Shown: positions 52,594-62,091, counted from the stretch's first letter. The stretch: DNA of 64,000 nucleotides from Rhizobium subbaraonis (GCF_900220975.1 NZ_OBQD01000007.1:1-64000); one strand, 5' to 3'. The notes: generated by a model not told the origin, from the sequence alone. Translations and numbers: made by a program.

Positions 52594-53493
52594 ATGGCTC
52601 TCGTTGCCACGCTTATCGCCAATCCGTCAAATCCGGTCCTTGCATCCCAAATGGGGGAGCGGGCCGCGGATGCGGTCAATGCCTCCGGCCTCTACTGGCT
52701 GGCCGACGGGGTGGCCTGCGACATCGCGCTGCGCGAAGGCACTGATGCAGCGTCTGCGCGCCACGCGATCGCCGCCGTCATCGGCGCAGCCCCGCTCGAC
52801 CTCGTCATCCAGGAGGCGGAGACGCGGCGCAAGAAGCTTCTGATCGCGGACATGGACTCCACCATGATCGGGCAGGAATGCATAGACGAGCTCGCAGCCG
52901 AAGTCGGCCTGAAGGAGCGCGTTTCAGAGATCACCGCCCGCGCGATGAACGGCGAGATCGCCTTCGAGCCGGCCTTGCGCGAACGCGTCGCCCTGTTGAA
53001 GGGCCTGCCGATCACCGTCGTCGACGAGGTCATCGCCAAGCGCATCACCCTGACCCCGGGTGGCCCGGAGCTCATCGCGACGATGAAGGCCCGCGGGCAC
53101 TATACCGCGCTGGTTTCCGGCGGCTTCACCGTCTTTACCGGCAGGATCGCCGCACGCCTCGGCTTCGACGAGAACCGTGCCAACATCCTGCTGGAGAACG
53201 GCGGGCTGCTCACGGGCGAAGTCGCCGAACCCATTCTCGGCAAGCAGGCGAAGGTCGATGCGCTTCAGGACATTTCCGACCGGCTCGGCATCTCGGTCGA
53301 AGAAGCGATGGCGGTCGGCGACGGCGCCAACGACCTCGGCATGCTGCACCTTTCGGGAGCCGGCGTCGCCCTGCACGCAAAACCTGCGGTAGCCGCCGAG
53401 GCCAGGATGCGCATCGATCACGGCGACCTGACGGCACTGCTCTACATCCAGGGATACCGCAGGTCGGACTTCGCCGCACCGGCGCAGCCATGA
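52594..53493 (+). CDS. serB: Phosphoserine phosphatase
   Basis: 299 residues from ATG at 52594 with AGGAA upstream. HAD motifs: DMDSTM (nucleophile Asp), SGGFTVFTG (motif II Ser), the Lys in GKQAKVDAL, and GDGANDLGML (motif III). An N-terminal ACT-like part of about 85 residues precedes the catalytic domain. Last step of serine synthesis. The following acetyltransferase gene overlaps by ATGA. Confidence 0.97.
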   Translation: MALVATLIANPSNPVLASQMGERAADAVNASGLYWLADGVACDIALREGTDAASARHAIAAVIGAAPLDLVIQEAETRRKKLLIADMDSTMIGQECIDELAAEVGLKERVSEITARAMNGEIAFEPALRERVALLKGLPITVVDEVIAKRITLTPGGPELIATMKARGHYTALVSGGFTVFTGRIAARLGFDENRANILLENGGLLTGEVAEPILGKQAKVDALQDISDRLGISVEEAMAVGDGANDLGMLHLSGAGVALHAKPAVAAEARMRIDHGDLTALLYIQGYRRSDFAAPAQP

Positions 53494-54086
53494 CGACCGG
53501 CGTCATCACCCGGACAGGCCGGCTGACGGTCCGCAACTGGATCGAAGGCGACCGCGATCTCTTCCATGAGATCAACTCCGAGCCCGAGGTGATGCGCTAC
53601 TTTCCGTTCCGCCGCTCCCGCGCGCAGTCCGACGAATTGTTCGACCGGCTCCGCGCCATGATCGGCGAGACCGGCTTCGGCTTCTTCGCCATCGCGCTGC
53701 GCCGCGACGACCGACCCATCGGCTTCTGCGGCCTTGCCCGCACCGATCTCGCCCCGTTCCTGCCGGACGGCACCGTCGAGATCGGCTGGCGGCTGGCCCG
53801 TCCCTACTGGGGCAACGGCTACGTCACCGAGGCAGCTTCCGCGCTTCTTGCGCACGGGTTCGAAAAATGCGGTCTGGAGGAGATCGTCTCCTTCGCCGTC
53901 CCCGAAAATGCGCGCTCGACATCGGTGATGACGCGGATCGGCATGCGGCGCGATCCCGGCCGCGACTTCGATCATCCGCGCGTGCCCGAGAGCCACCCGC
54001 ACCTGATCCGCCACGCGCTCTACGCCATCACCCGAGGCGAATGGCAGGCAAGGCGGCCCGCGAACGCGATCTCGCAGGCCCATTGA
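53490..54086 (+). CDS. GNAT family N-acetyltransferase (RimJ/RimL-type)
   Basis: 198 residues, start overlapping the serB stop (ATGA). RimJ/L-like pattern: RLTVRNWIEGDRDLFHEINSEPEVMRYF, GWRLARPYWGNGYVTEA (acetyl-CoA loop) and VPENARSTSVMTRIGM. These enzymes acetylate N-termini of ribosomal proteins or small molecules. Coupling to serB suggests stoichiometric expression but no functional link is evident. A strong hairpin follows. Confidence 0.9.
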   Translation: MTTGVITRTGRLTVRNWIEGDRDLFHEINSEPEVMRYFPFRRSRAQSDELFDRLRAMIGETGFGFFAIALRRDDRPIGFCGLARTDLAPFLPDGTVEIGWRLARPYWGNGYVTEAASALLAHGFEKCGLEEIVSFAVPENARSTSVMTRIGMRRDPGRDFDHPRVPESHPHLIRHALYAITRGEWQARRPANAISQAH

Positions 54087-54112
54087 ACCGAAATCTGACG
54101 TTGAATCAAATT

Positions 54113-54145
54113 GCGAGGGCGGTGACTCCGCTTCACCGCCCTCGC
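54113..54145. terminator. Bidirectional hairpin between converging acetyltransferase and degP genes
   Basis: GCGAGGGCGGTGA and TCACCGCCCTCGC form a perfect 13-bp stem with a 7-nt loop. No long U-tract on either side, but stem length and place favour transcription end for both genes. Confidence 0.65.
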
Positions 54146-54172
54146 CTGCAAGCCATTGATCTAAATATATAA

Positions 54173-55807
54173 CTACTCGATCCGAACCGTGACGAAGCGC
54201 AGCGCGCCCGTCTTGTCGGCGATCATCAGAAGCGCATTCCGGCGGTCCTGGGATTTCAGTTCGGCGATACGCTTGGACACTTCCTCCGGGCTCGACACGG
54301 CTTCCTGGCCGATCTCCACGATCACGTCGCCTGCCTGAATCCGCCGCTCGGCCGCAGCCGACGTCTCGTCGACAGCGGTGACGACCACGCCCTTGACGGT
54401 GTCGACGATCGAATAGGTCTTGCGAGCCGCCTCGTCCAGGGCGCCGAGCGTCATGCCCAGGATCACCGGCGCAGGCTTGGCGGGCTCGGCCGGAGCCTTC
54501 TCGCCGCCGTTGTCCTCGCCCGGCTGGGATTCGTTCTCTGCAAGCTTCTCCCCGTCCTCGAGACGGCCGAGCGTCACCTTGACGTCGACCTCCTTGCCGT
54601 CGCGGATGACCACCACATCCACGGCCTTTCCGACTGGGCTTTCTGCCACGACGCGCGGCAGATCTCGCATTTCCTCGACGTCCTTTCCGTCGAAGCGGAC
54701 GATCACGTCGCCGGTCTTGATCACCCCGTTGTCCACCGGTCCGCCCTTGATGACGCCGGCGACCAGCGCGCCCTTCGCAGCCGCCATGCCGAGGCTCTCG
54801 GCGATGTCGTCGGTGACCGGCTGGATCCGCACGCCGAGCCAGCCGCGCCGCGTCTCGCCGAATTCCCGAAGCTGCGCGATAACGTTTTCAGCAAGTTCCG
54901 TCGGCACGGAGAAGCCGATGCCGATCGAACCGCCGGACGGCGAGATGATGGCCGTGTTGATGCCGATCACCTCACCCTTCATGTTGAACAGCGGGCCGCC
55001 GGAATTGCCGCGGTTGATGGCCGCGTCAGTCTGGATGAAGTTGTCGTAGGGACCGGCATTGATGTTGCGCCCTCGCGCGGAGACGATGCCCACCGTCACC
55101 GACCCGCCGAGCCCGAACGGATTGCCGATCGCCATCACCCAGTCTCCGATGCGTATCTGGCGGGAATCGCCGAACGGAACCGCCACAAGGGGCTCCTCCG
55201 GCTCGACCTTCAGCAGAGCCAGGTCCGTCTTGCTGTCGACGCCGACGAGCTTGGCCTTTAGCTTAGAGCCGTCGGCAAAGTTCGCCTCGATATCGTCGGC
55301 GCCCTCGATCACGTGGTTGTTGGTGACGATGAAGCCGGTCGGATCGATGACGAAACCGGAGCCGAGCGAATTGACCGTGCGCGGGCTGCCGCCCTCGCCT
55401 TCCTCGCCCTTGAAGAACTCATCGAAGAAATCCTGGAAGGGCGAACCCTCGGGCACCTGCGGCGCTGGCGCGTCATCGTCCGACTTCACGTTCTGGGAGG
55501 TCGAGATGTTGACCACGGCGCCGAGGAGGCGCTCTGCCAGATCGGCCACCGATTGCGGTCCCTGCGGCACCTGCAGCGGCGACTGCACCTGTGCCTGTGC
55601 CTGGGGCTGCGGCGAAGGCTTCTGCGGCTGGACCGGAGCCGGCACCTGGGCCTGAACCGGGGCGTGAATGGGGGCCTGCACCGGAGGCTGGATCTGAGCC
55701 TGCGCACGAGCGATTGCTGGCAGCATCCCCGTGCTTGCGAGCAGTGCCGAAAGAACCGTCGCCAGCACCCGCGTGCCAATCTGCCGTGACCTGCTGCTCG
55801 ATGCCAT
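54173..55807 (-). CDS. degP: Periplasmic DegP/Do-type serine protease
   Basis: 544 residues from ATG at 55807 with AAAGGACA upstream. Signal peptide about 1-35, then an unusual Gln/Pro/Ala low-complexity stretch (36-84), the trypsin-like domain with His165 (NNHVIEG), Asp195 (SKTDLALL) and Ser269 (RGNSGGP), and two PDZ domains (about 330-425 and 450-540). It degrades or refolds damaged envelope proteins. It lies downstream of hflK-hflC-DUF2065, the usual alphaproteobacterial order, but after a 237-bp gap, so it may have its own promoter. Confidence 0.95.
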   Translation of the reverse strand: MASSSRSRQIGTRVLATVLSALLASTGMLPAIARAQAQIQPPVQAPIHAPVQAQVPAPVQPQKPSPQPQAQAQVQSPLQVPQGPQSVADLAERLLGAVVNISTSQNVKSDDDAPAPQVPEGSPFQDFFDEFFKGEEGEGGSPRTVNSLGSGFVIDPTGFIVTNNHVIEGADDIEANFADGSKLKAKLVGVDSKTDLALLKVEPEEPLVAVPFGDSRQIRIGDWVMAIGNPFGLGGSVTVGIVSARGRNINAGPYDNFIQTDAAINRGNSGGPLFNMKGEVIGINTAIISPSGGSIGIGFSVPTELAENVIAQLREFGETRRGWLGVRIQPVTDDIAESLGMAAAKGALVAGVIKGGPVDNGVIKTGDVIVRFDGKDVEEMRDLPRVVAESPVGKAVDVVVIRDGKEVDVKVTLGRLEDGEKLAENESQPGEDNGGEKAPAEPAKPAPVILGMTLGALDEAARKTYSIVDTVKGVVVTAVDETSAAAERRIQAGDVIVEIGQEAVSSPEEVSKRIAELKSQDRRNALLMIADKTGALRFVTVRIE

Positions 55808-56044
55808 CTGCACTGTCCTTTCGCGTTGTCCTGGCCGCCATCTTCGCCACGGATGCGGCGGAAATGCGGATAGCCGGAATGCCGGCCGCGTCGCGCTGGC
55901 CTCGCCGGTGACATCTCGATGATTCGCCGACAAGAGGCCAGCAGTTGATGACACCTTACACCGTTCGTCCCACGGCCGTTGATCAAATCACCGACAGCGC
56001 AAGCGCCTCCAACCACGCAGAAACGCGTGCACGCTCCTGCGCCC

Positions 56045-56230
56045 CTAGCCCCGTACCAGCCAGATCAGCCCGACGCCGCCCGCGATGGCGGCAAGACCGG
56101 CAAGCCTCAGATGGCCCTCGGGAATGGACGGCAGGATCGCCGCCATGCGCTTCAAAGACGAAGGGGCCAGCGCGTACGCCAGCCCCTCGATGACCAGAAA
56201 GAACGCGAATCCCGTCAGAAGATCCGCCAT
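56045..56230 (-). CDS. DUF2065 family small membrane protein
   Basis: 61 residues. Two hydrophobic helices (about 5-22 and 40-58) with the family pattern FFLVIEGLAYALAPSSLKRM. The conserved place between hflC and degP supports the call. YjeT-type proteins have no known function; a role as a small partner of the HflKC complex is possible. ATG at 56230, 10 bp after hflC. Confidence 0.85.
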   Translation of the reverse strand: MADLLTGFAFFLVIEGLAYALAPSSLKRMAAILPSIPEGHLRLAGLAAIAGGVGLIWLVRG

Positions 56231-56240
56231 GGCACCGGCC

Positions 56241-57185
56241 TCAGTCTGCCGGTGCGGGTGCAGTCGGGGGTACCGGCGCGGCGGGAGCAGCTGCGCCGGG
56301 CTGTGACTGGCCGCTGAGGCTGCCGAAATAACGGAAGAATTCCGAATCCGGCGACAGCACCAGCGTCGTGTCGCTGACGCCGAGGCTCTGACGATAGGCC
56401 TCCATCGAGCGATAGAAGGCGAAGAACGCAGGATCGCGTTCGAACGCCTCGCCGAAGACGCGGTTGCGTTCGGCGTCGCCCTGACCGCGGATGATCTCCG
56501 ACTCGCGCTGTGCTTCCGCCACGATCTCGACGACCTGGCGGTCGGCGACGGCCCGGCGGGTCTGGCCGCGCTCGTTACCGCGGGCACGGATCAGCTCGGC
56601 CTCGGCAAGACGCTCGGCCTTCATCCGCTCGAACGTCTGCTGGGAGACTTCCTGCGTCAGGTCGGTACGGCGGATGCGCACGTCGGTGATCGTCAGCCCG
56701 AGATTCTGGGCGTCCTGCGCAAGTTCGTTGCGGACCTCGCGCATCATCGACGCGCGCTCGTCCGAAAGGGCCGCCTCGAAACCGCGCAGACCGTAGACGC
56801 GGCGAAGTGCCGCATCCAGTCGGGTGCGCAGCCGTGCCTCGGCGGCATCGCGGTCGGCCGAAACGGCCTCCCGGAACCGGCGGGCATCGCTGATGTGGTA
56901 GACGACGAAGGCATCGACCTCATAGAACTTGCCGCCCGAAACCTGCACGCGGATGTTGTCCAGGTCGAAGCGAAGCGCCTGATCGGACACGTACCGCACG
57001 CGATCTGCGTCCATGAAGGCAAACGGCAGCTTGAAGTACAGGCCAGGCTCCGTCTTGACCGACTGGATCTCACCGAAGCGGACGACCACCGCCTGCTGGC
57101 GGGCATTGACGATGAAGATCGACGAATAGGCGAGGAAAAGCACGACGGCGAGGCCAACGAGGATGGCCGGCAAACGGTTACCCAT
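56241..57185 (-). CDS. hflC: HflC, SPFH-domain protein of the FtsH regulator complex
   Basis: 314 residues. One N-terminal membrane helix (about 5-25), SPFH domain with VNARQQAVVVRFGEI, YFKLPF, and ITDVRIRRTDLTQEVSQQTFERMKAERLAEAE leading to the long coiled coil. The start overlaps the hflK stop (TAATG). With HflK it builds a large inner-membrane assembly that restrains the protease FtsH. The C-terminus is a Pro/Ala tail. Confidence 0.96.
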   Translation of the reverse strand: MGNRLPAILVGLAVVLFLAYSSIFIVNARQQAVVVRFGEIQSVKTEPGLYFKLPFAFMDADRVRYVSDQALRFDLDNIRVQVSGGKFYEVDAFVVYHISDARRFREAVSADRDAAEARLRTRLDAALRRVYGLRGFEAALSDERASMMREVRNELAQDAQNLGLTITDVRIRRTDLTQEVSQQTFERMKAERLAEAELIRARGNERGQTRRAVADRQVVEIVAEAQRESEIIRGQGDAERNRVFGEAFERDPAFFAFYRSMEAYRQSLGVSDTTLVLSPDSEFFRYFGSLSGQSQPGAAAPAAPVPPTAPAPAD

Positions 57186-58303
57186 TACTGCGTGCCTCCC
57201 TGCTGCTGCGCCGGCGTGGTCCTGCCGAGCTCGTTGAGCGGCAGGAAGGGAACGACACCCTGTCCGCCCTGCTTTTCGTCGATGACGACGGTCTTGGAGC
57301 CCTTCAGGACGCCCTCCATGGTTTCAAGGAACATGCGCTGACGGGTCACGTCGGGCGCGAGCTTGTACTGATCGTAGATCGAGATGAAACGCTGCGCCTC
57401 ACCTTCCGCCTCGTTGACGACGCGGTTCTTGTAGGCCGCGGCTTCTTCGCGGATCTGTGCGGCCTGACCGCGGGCGAGACCGAGCTTCTGGTTGGCGTAC
57501 TGGTTGGCCTCTTCGACGAAGCGATCCTCGTCCTGCTCGGCGCGCTGCACCTCGTCGAACGCGTCGGCGACTTCGCGCGGCGGGGCCGCATCTTCGATTG
57601 CAACCGTGTTGATCGCAATGCCCGAACCGTACTCATCCATGGTCGACTGGATCGTGGCCTTGACGGCTTCAGCGATCGCCTGACGGTTGTCGCGGAAGAT
57701 GTCCTGCGCCGGACGCCGGCCCACGACCTCGCGCATCGCGCTTTCGGCGACCTGCTGGAGGGTGGCGGACGGGTTTTCGAGGTTGAACAGATAGGCGCGC
57801 GGATCGGTGATCGAATAGAGCACCGAGAACTGCACGTTCACGATGTTCTGGTCGCCCGAAAGCATCAGTCCGCTGTCTTCGGCGTTTACCGACGCACCGC
57901 GGCGGCCGATGTTCTGCTGCTGCTCGGTGACCGTCACGATCTCGACGGTCTCGAACGGCCAGAAGTGGAAGTGCAGGCCGGGCATGGAAATTTCGTCCTT
58001 CGGCTTGCCGAAGCGCAGTTCCACGCCGCGTTCGTCCGGCTGGACGGTGTAGATCGAGTTCATCAGCCAGAAGACGCCGATCAGAAGCGCCGCGATGACG
58101 AAGATGCCGCCGTTGAAGCCACCGGGAACCACGTTTTTCAGCTGGTCCTGTCCGCGCCGGATGATCTCTTCGAGATCCGGCGGACCGCCGCTGCCGCTAC
58201 CGCCGCCGCGCGGGCGGTTCGGTCCCTGCCCCCAGGGTCCCTGATTGTTGCCGCCGCCGCCCCCCCAAGGGCCGCCGCCGCCGTTCTGATTGCTCCAGGG
58301 CAT
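57185..58303 (-). CDS. hflK: HflK, SPFH-domain protein of the FtsH regulator complex
   Basis: 372 residues from ATG at 58303. A Gly/Asn/Trp-rich cytosolic N-terminus (1-45), a membrane helix (about 66-84), then the SPFH domain with YTVQPDERGVELRFG, PGLHFHFWPFETVE, and the ERM-like coiled coil through EEANQYANQKLGLARGQAAQI. First gene of hflK-hflC-DUF2065. A good promoter lies 70-98 bp upstream. Confidence 0.96.
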   Translation of the reverse strand: MPWSNQNGGGGPWGGGGGNNQGPWGQGPNRPRGGGSGSGGPPDLEEIIRRGQDQLKNVVPGGFNGGIFVIAALLIGVFWLMNSIYTVQPDERGVELRFGKPKDEISMPGLHFHFWPFETVEIVTVTEQQQNIGRRGASVNAEDSGLMLSGDQNIVNVQFSVLYSITDPRAYLFNLENPSATLQQVAESAMREVVGRRPAQDIFRDNRQAIAEAVKATIQSTMDEYGSGIAINTVAIEDAAPPREVADAFDEVQRAEQDEDRFVEEANQYANQKLGLARGQAAQIREEAAAYKNRVVNEAEGEAQRFISIYDQYKLAPDVTRQRMFLETMEGVLKGSKTVVIDEKQGGQGVVPFLPLNELGRTTPAQQQGGTQ

Positions 58304-58372
58304 CAATACCTCTTTCTCTGGAAATCCCGCTCTCGTGCGCGCGAAGTCTCCTTCGGCACATGATGTGAACCC

Positions 58373-58401
58373 GTTATATGTATCCCCCATGCCGCTTTCA
58401 A
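58373..58401 (-). promoter_or_regulatory. Predicted promoter of the hflK operon
   Basis: TTGAAA (58401-58396), 17-nt spacer, TATAAC (58378-58373) on the minus strand. The expected start leaves a 5' leader of about 60 nt. A heat-shock sigma factor could also use a variant of this sequence. Confidence 0.6.
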
Positions 58402-58455
58402 CGGAGCGGGTCTAACTTCCGGGCAAATGGGGCAAAATAGTTCGTGAACAGACCC

Positions 58456-58989
58456 TTAGAGGGCCAAATCGGGGTCAGAGCGCCTGACATAGGTCAGGAA
58501 ATGCATGCCGTGGCTGTCTTTCTCGCCCTGCGGGATCTCCTCCTCCTGAGCAATCTCGAAAACGGCTGGATCGATCATTGGGAAGCGGGTGTCGCCCTCC
58601 ACCTCGGCTTGAACCTGGGTGAGGTGGATGGCATCGGCGGTTGCGATCGTCTGGCGATAGATGTCTCCACCGCCGATGATGCAGATTTCGTCGACGCCGA
58701 GCGCCTGCGCCTCGCGGCGGGCATAGACGAGCGCCTCGTCCAGCGAACGGGCGACAATCACCCCGTCGGGACGAAAGGCGGTGTCGCGGGTAACGACGAT
58801 GTTCGGCCGGCCCGGCAGCGGCTTGCCGATCGACTGGTAGGTCCTGCGCCCCATCACCACCGGCTTGCCGATCGTCACCTGCTTGAAGCGCTTCAGGTCT
58901 GACGGCAGCCGCCATGGCAGATCGCCGTCACGCCCGATCACGCCATTCAGCGCCGCGGCCACCACCAGAACGATCTTCGGTTCACTCAT
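58456..58989 (-). CDS. folA: Dihydrofolate reductase
   Basis: 177 residues. IVLVVAAALNGVIGRDGDLPWRLPSDLKRFKQ, MGRRTYQSIGKPLPGR and ICIIGGGDIYRQTI are the folate- and NADPH-binding motifs. ATG at 58989 with AGAGGCAT. Regenerates tetrahydrofolate after thymidylate synthase, whose gene is close upstream with only a glutathione S-transferase gene between. Probably one operon from thyA. Confidence 0.96.
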   Translation of the reverse strand: MSEPKIVLVVAAALNGVIGRDGDLPWRLPSDLKRFKQVTIGKPVVMGRRTYQSIGKPLPGRPNIVVTRDTAFRPDGVIVARSLDEALVYARREAQALGVDEICIIGGGDIYRQTIATADAIHLTQVQAEVEGDTRFPMIDPAVFEIAQEEEIPQGEKDSHGMHFLTYVRRSDPDLAL

Positions 58990-59022
58990 TGCAATGCCTC
59001 TTTTCGCTGCGCCAGGCGCATT

Positions 59023-59610
59023 CTACGCATCATCGCGCGCCTGTGCGCGGGCGAGTGCCGGCCTTGCGGCCATGCGGGCGACATAAGCGTCGATCGCGGC
59101 GCTTTCGGGGAGGATGGCGCGAAACCACATCAGCGAGCTCGCCAGAATGACGTCGACCGAACAGGGCCGCTCGCCAAGCAGGTAGGGATGCTGCGTCAAG
59201 GTGGCGATGAAGCGTTCCGACATCGCCTTGTAGGTCCGCCCAGCCTCCGCGTTCGTCGCCGTCCAGCCGGTCATCTGCGCAACCGCCGAGGGCTCGCCGA
59301 CGCCGGCGTAATAGGAAAGCCAGGAAAGATAGGGGCCGCGCTCGGAGGTCCCGATATCGCGTCCCATTGCGCAGCCGGGGAAAAGGTCGCTCAGGTACAG
59401 CGCGATCGCCGTCGTTTCCGTCACCAGCACGCCGTCATGCAGCAGCGCCGGCACCTGCCGGTGCGGGTGCGGATTGTCCGCATCCGGCTCACCCGAACCG
59501 TCGGCGCGCCGAATGCTCACCTTGCGGATGTCATACTCCGCCCCGAGCTCCTCCAGAAGCCAGAGCATGCGAAACGACCGCGATCGCGGCGCGTGAACGA
59601 GCGTCAGCAT
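59023..59610 (-). CDS. Glutathione S-transferase family protein
   Basis: 195 residues from ATG at 59610 with GGAGGAAG upstream. Thioredoxin-like N-terminal domain (LTLVHAPRSRSFRMLWLLEELG, RQVPALLHDG, VTETTAIALYL) and helical C-terminal domain. Typical of bacterial GSTs of no fixed class. It lies between thyA and folA on the same strand, where a GST is often found in Rhizobiales; no link to folate chemistry is known. Confidence 0.85.
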   Translation of the reverse strand: MLTLVHAPRSRSFRMLWLLEELGAEYDIRKVSIRRADGSGEPDADNPHPHRQVPALLHDGVLVTETTAIALYLSDLFPGCAMGRDIGTSERGPYLSWLSYYAGVGEPSAVAQMTGWTATNAEAGRTYKAMSERFIATLTQHPYLLGERPCSVDVILASSLMWFRAILPESAAIDAYVARMAARPALARAQARDDA

Positions 59611-59639
59611 GGCTTCCTCCTCTGCCAGCGCTTTTGCCG

Positions 59640-60434
59640 CTAGACGGCAATCGGCGCCTTGATGCTCGCGTCAGCCTCATAGCCGACAAGCTCGAAGTCT
59701 TCGTAGCGGAAGCCGAAGAGATCCTTCACCTCCGGATTGATCTTCATGAACGGCAAGGGCTTCGGCTTGCGCCCAAGCTGCTGCTCCGCCTGCTCGAAAT
59801 GGTTCGAATAGATATGGGCGTCGCCAAGCGTATGAACGAAATCGCCGGGGAGGAGATCGGTGACCTGCGCCACCATCATCGTCAGGAGCGCATAGGAGGC
59901 GATGTTGAACGGCACGCCGAGGAAGATGTCGGCCGAGCGCTGGTAGAGCTGGCAGGAGAGCCGGCCGTCGCTGACGTAGAACTGGAAGAGGCAGTGGCAC
60001 GGCGGCAGCGCCATCTCGTCCACCAGAGCCGGATTCCATGCCGACACGATATGGCGGCGCGAATGGGGGTTCTTGCGGATCGCCTCCACCAGGCCGGCGA
60101 TCTGGTCGATGTGTCGCCCGTCCGGCGCCGGCCAGGACCGCCACTGGTAGCCGTAGACCGGGCCGAGATCACCGTTCTCGTCCGCCCACTCGTCCCAGAT
60201 GGTGACGCCGTTGTCGCGCAGGTAGGCGATGTTCGTGTCGCCCTTCAGGAACCAGAGCAGTTCGTGAATGATCGAGCGCAGATGCAGCTTCTTCGTCGTC
60301 AGGACCGGAAAGCCCTCGGAAAGATCAAAGCGCATCTGGTAGCCGAAGACCGAGCGCGTGCCCGTGCCCGTCCGGTCCGAACGGTCGGAGCCGTTGGCCA
60401 TCACGTGACTGAGGAGGTCGAGATACTGCTTCAT
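59640..60434 (-). CDS. thyA: Thymidylate synthase
   Basis: 264 residues, the canonical length. Catalytic Cys146 in [19 protein letters not shown] near residue 20, [19 protein letters not shown], and [19 protein letters not shown]. It methylates dUMP using methylene-tetrahydrofolate and yields dihydrofolate for FolA encoded downstream. Homodimer in the cytosol. Confidence 0.98.
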   Translation of the reverse strand: MKQYLDLLSHVMANGSDRSDRTGTGTRSVFGYQMRFDLSEGFPVLTTKKLHLRSIIHELLWFLKGDTNIAYLRDNGVTIWDEWADENGDLGPVYGYQWRSWPAPDGRHIDQIAGLVEAIRKNPHSRRHIVSAWNPALVDEMALPPCHCLFQFYVSDGRLSCQLYQRSADIFLGVPFNIASYALLTMMVAQVTDLLPGDFVHTLGDAHIYSNHFEQAEQQLGRKPKPLPFMKINPEVKDLFGFRYEDFELVGYEADASIKAPIAV

Positions 60435-60562
60435 GTGTCGGCCACCGATTCTGATACCGCTCCCAATCTAGGGCGAGGATGACGTCCGACCAATGCGGAA
60501 AAGGAAATTTCCAGTGCTTTTCGGCCCGCCGGCGACGGACCGGCGGGCCGAGCGCATGGCTC

Positions 60563-60874
60563 TCAGGCAAGTGCGCTCAGCTTGTCGAGTTCCTTGGCAG
60601 TGAGGTAGTAGAATGTCACGCGCGACTTCGAGCGGTCATCGGCCATGGCGGCGCAGACATTCTCCACCGCCTTTTCGGCCGCCTCGCCGGTAACGCCCAG
60701 CTTCTTGCCGCACCACTTTTCCTTGACCCGATCCAGTTCCTCCGGATCCGAGCAGGAGACGAGCGCGGAATCGCGGTTGCGCAGCGCAATGCCGAGGTGG
60801 CTTACGATCTTCTTGACGACGGCTTCATCCGCACCGCTGTCATATTTGCGGACGTCTGCGAGATAGTCGGTCAT
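60563..60874 (-). CDS. DUF2853 family protein
   Basis: 103 residues from ATG at 60874 with GAGGAGA. All-helical with three Cys; pattern DYLADVRKYDSGADEAVVKKIV..HLGIALRNRDSALVSCSD..ELDRVKEKW is that of DUF2853. A small cytosolic protein of unknown function common in alphaproteobacteria. Stands between ssrA and thyA as its own unit. Confidence 0.85.
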   Translation of the reverse strand: MTDYLADVRKYDSGADEAVVKKIVSHLGIALRNRDSALVSCSDPEELDRVKEKWCGKKLGVTGEAAEKAVENVCAAMADDRSKSRVTFYYLTAKELDKLSALA

Positions 60875-61071
60875 GCTGTCTCCTCTTCAGTTGCCGGGCC
60901 AGGGACCGGGTCGGCGCCTCGTGCCGAGGCTGGCAGTTTTTCACGCAAAAATGGCAAGTCAAGCGCAAAGAGGCCCCCTGGTGGAGTATCGCTCCCCGGC
61001 GCCTTGTCGGAATGGCTAAAGAATTGTCACAAGGACCTTTTCTTGGGCGCGCGAAACTCTTATATGTCGAT

Positions 61072-61395
61072 TGCTGCCTTGTGCAGCTATGGCAATAAAC
61101 GGGCGGTGTAATAAACCCATTGGACCCGGGGGCGGTACCCGGCGCCTCCACCAAAAACCGATCTGCGCGATCGGCTTTTGATGGGGGCGAAATAGGATCG
61201 ACAAGGGCGTAAAGATCGACTTTTTGCTCGGCATTGTACCACCGTTATCGGGCTAAACTTATAGTTGCAAACGACAACTATGCTGAAGCACGTCTCGCTG
61301 CTTAATCGCGGTGCGACACTTCAAATCAAGTCCTTGCGGGTAGCACTGTAAGGCGGGGTCCGAAGGCACCTGGCAACAGAAGCCTTCACCTTCTC
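61072..61395 (+). ncRNA. ssrA: Circularly permuted two-piece tmRNA
   Basis: The acceptor piece comes first and ends CGCCTCC-ACCA at 61153. After an intervening hairpin (61154-61182) the coding piece starts at 61183 with GGGGGCGA, whose first 7 nt pair with CGCCTCC to make the tRNA-like acceptor stem. The tag reading frame 61267-61305 is ANDNYAEARLAA then TAA. Pseudoknot sequence follows. The 5' end is estimated from TTATAT at 61060 and the 3' end is approximate. Rescues stalled ribosomes and marks the product for ClpXP. Confidence 0.95.
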
Positions 61396-61567
61396 CCCTC
61401 TTTCGAAATGGTTTATAGCTGTCGATCGGATGACTCGCGCCGCATCGCGACTTGCGGGTTTTCGACAGGTAGTGAACGGGCCGGCGAGGCCGATCGCATT
61501 TGACGTCGGCGACCGATTTCGGCAAAAGGCGACAAAGCATGCGAAACGAGAAGAAAGACGGGCTCTG

Positions 61568-62077
61568 ATGGCGCAAGACCACATCCGCTATGACATACTG
61601 GCTCAGGACGCGCTCCGTAGCGTCATCCGCAAAGTCCTGAGCGAAGTGGCGGCAACGGGCCATCTTCCTGGCGACCATCATTTCTTCATCACCTTTCTGA
61701 CCGGCGCCCCCGGCGTGCGGATTTCCCAGCACCTGAAGTCCAAGTATCCCGAGCAGATGACCATCGTCATCCAGCACCAGTTCTGGGAACTCAAGGTCAC
61801 AGAAAGCCTGTTCGAGATCGGCCTTTCCTTCTCCGATACGCCTGAAAAGCTGGTGATTCCGTTCAACGCCATCCGGGGCTTCTACGACCCGTCCGTCAGC
61901 TTCGAACTCGAGTTCGACGTCGCGATCGACGAGGAGGAGGAAGAAGCCCCGGCGGCCGAGATCACCGCCTATCCGCTCGACAAGGCCGAGGACGAGGCGC
62001 CGAAGACCGGTGGGGACGACGACAAGAAGCCGGGTGGCTCGGTCGTCTCCCTCGACTCTTTCCGCAAGAAGAACTGA
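61568..62077 (+). CDS. sspB: SspB, adaptor for ssrA-tagged proteins (alpha type)
   Basis: 169 residues from ATG at 61568. The folded domain (about 1-125: IRYDILAQDALRSVIRKVL, HHFFITF..PGVRISQHLK, MTIVIQHQFWELKV, LVIPFNAIRGFYDPSV) binds the tmRNA tag; a flexible acidic linker leads to the ClpX-binding tail VVSLDSFRKK. Its gene directly follows ssrA, which makes a compact tagging-and-delivery locus. Delivers tagged proteins to ClpXP. Confidence 0.96.
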   Translation: MAQDHIRYDILAQDALRSVIRKVLSEVAATGHLPGDHHFFITFLTGAPGVRISQHLKSKYPEQMTIVIQHQFWELKVTESLFEIGLSFSDTPEKLVIPFNAIRGFYDPSVSFELEFDVAIDEEEEEAPAAEITAYPLDKAEDEAPKTGGDDDKKPGGSVVSLDSFRKKN

Positions 62078-62091
62078 GGAAAGGCGGCGGC

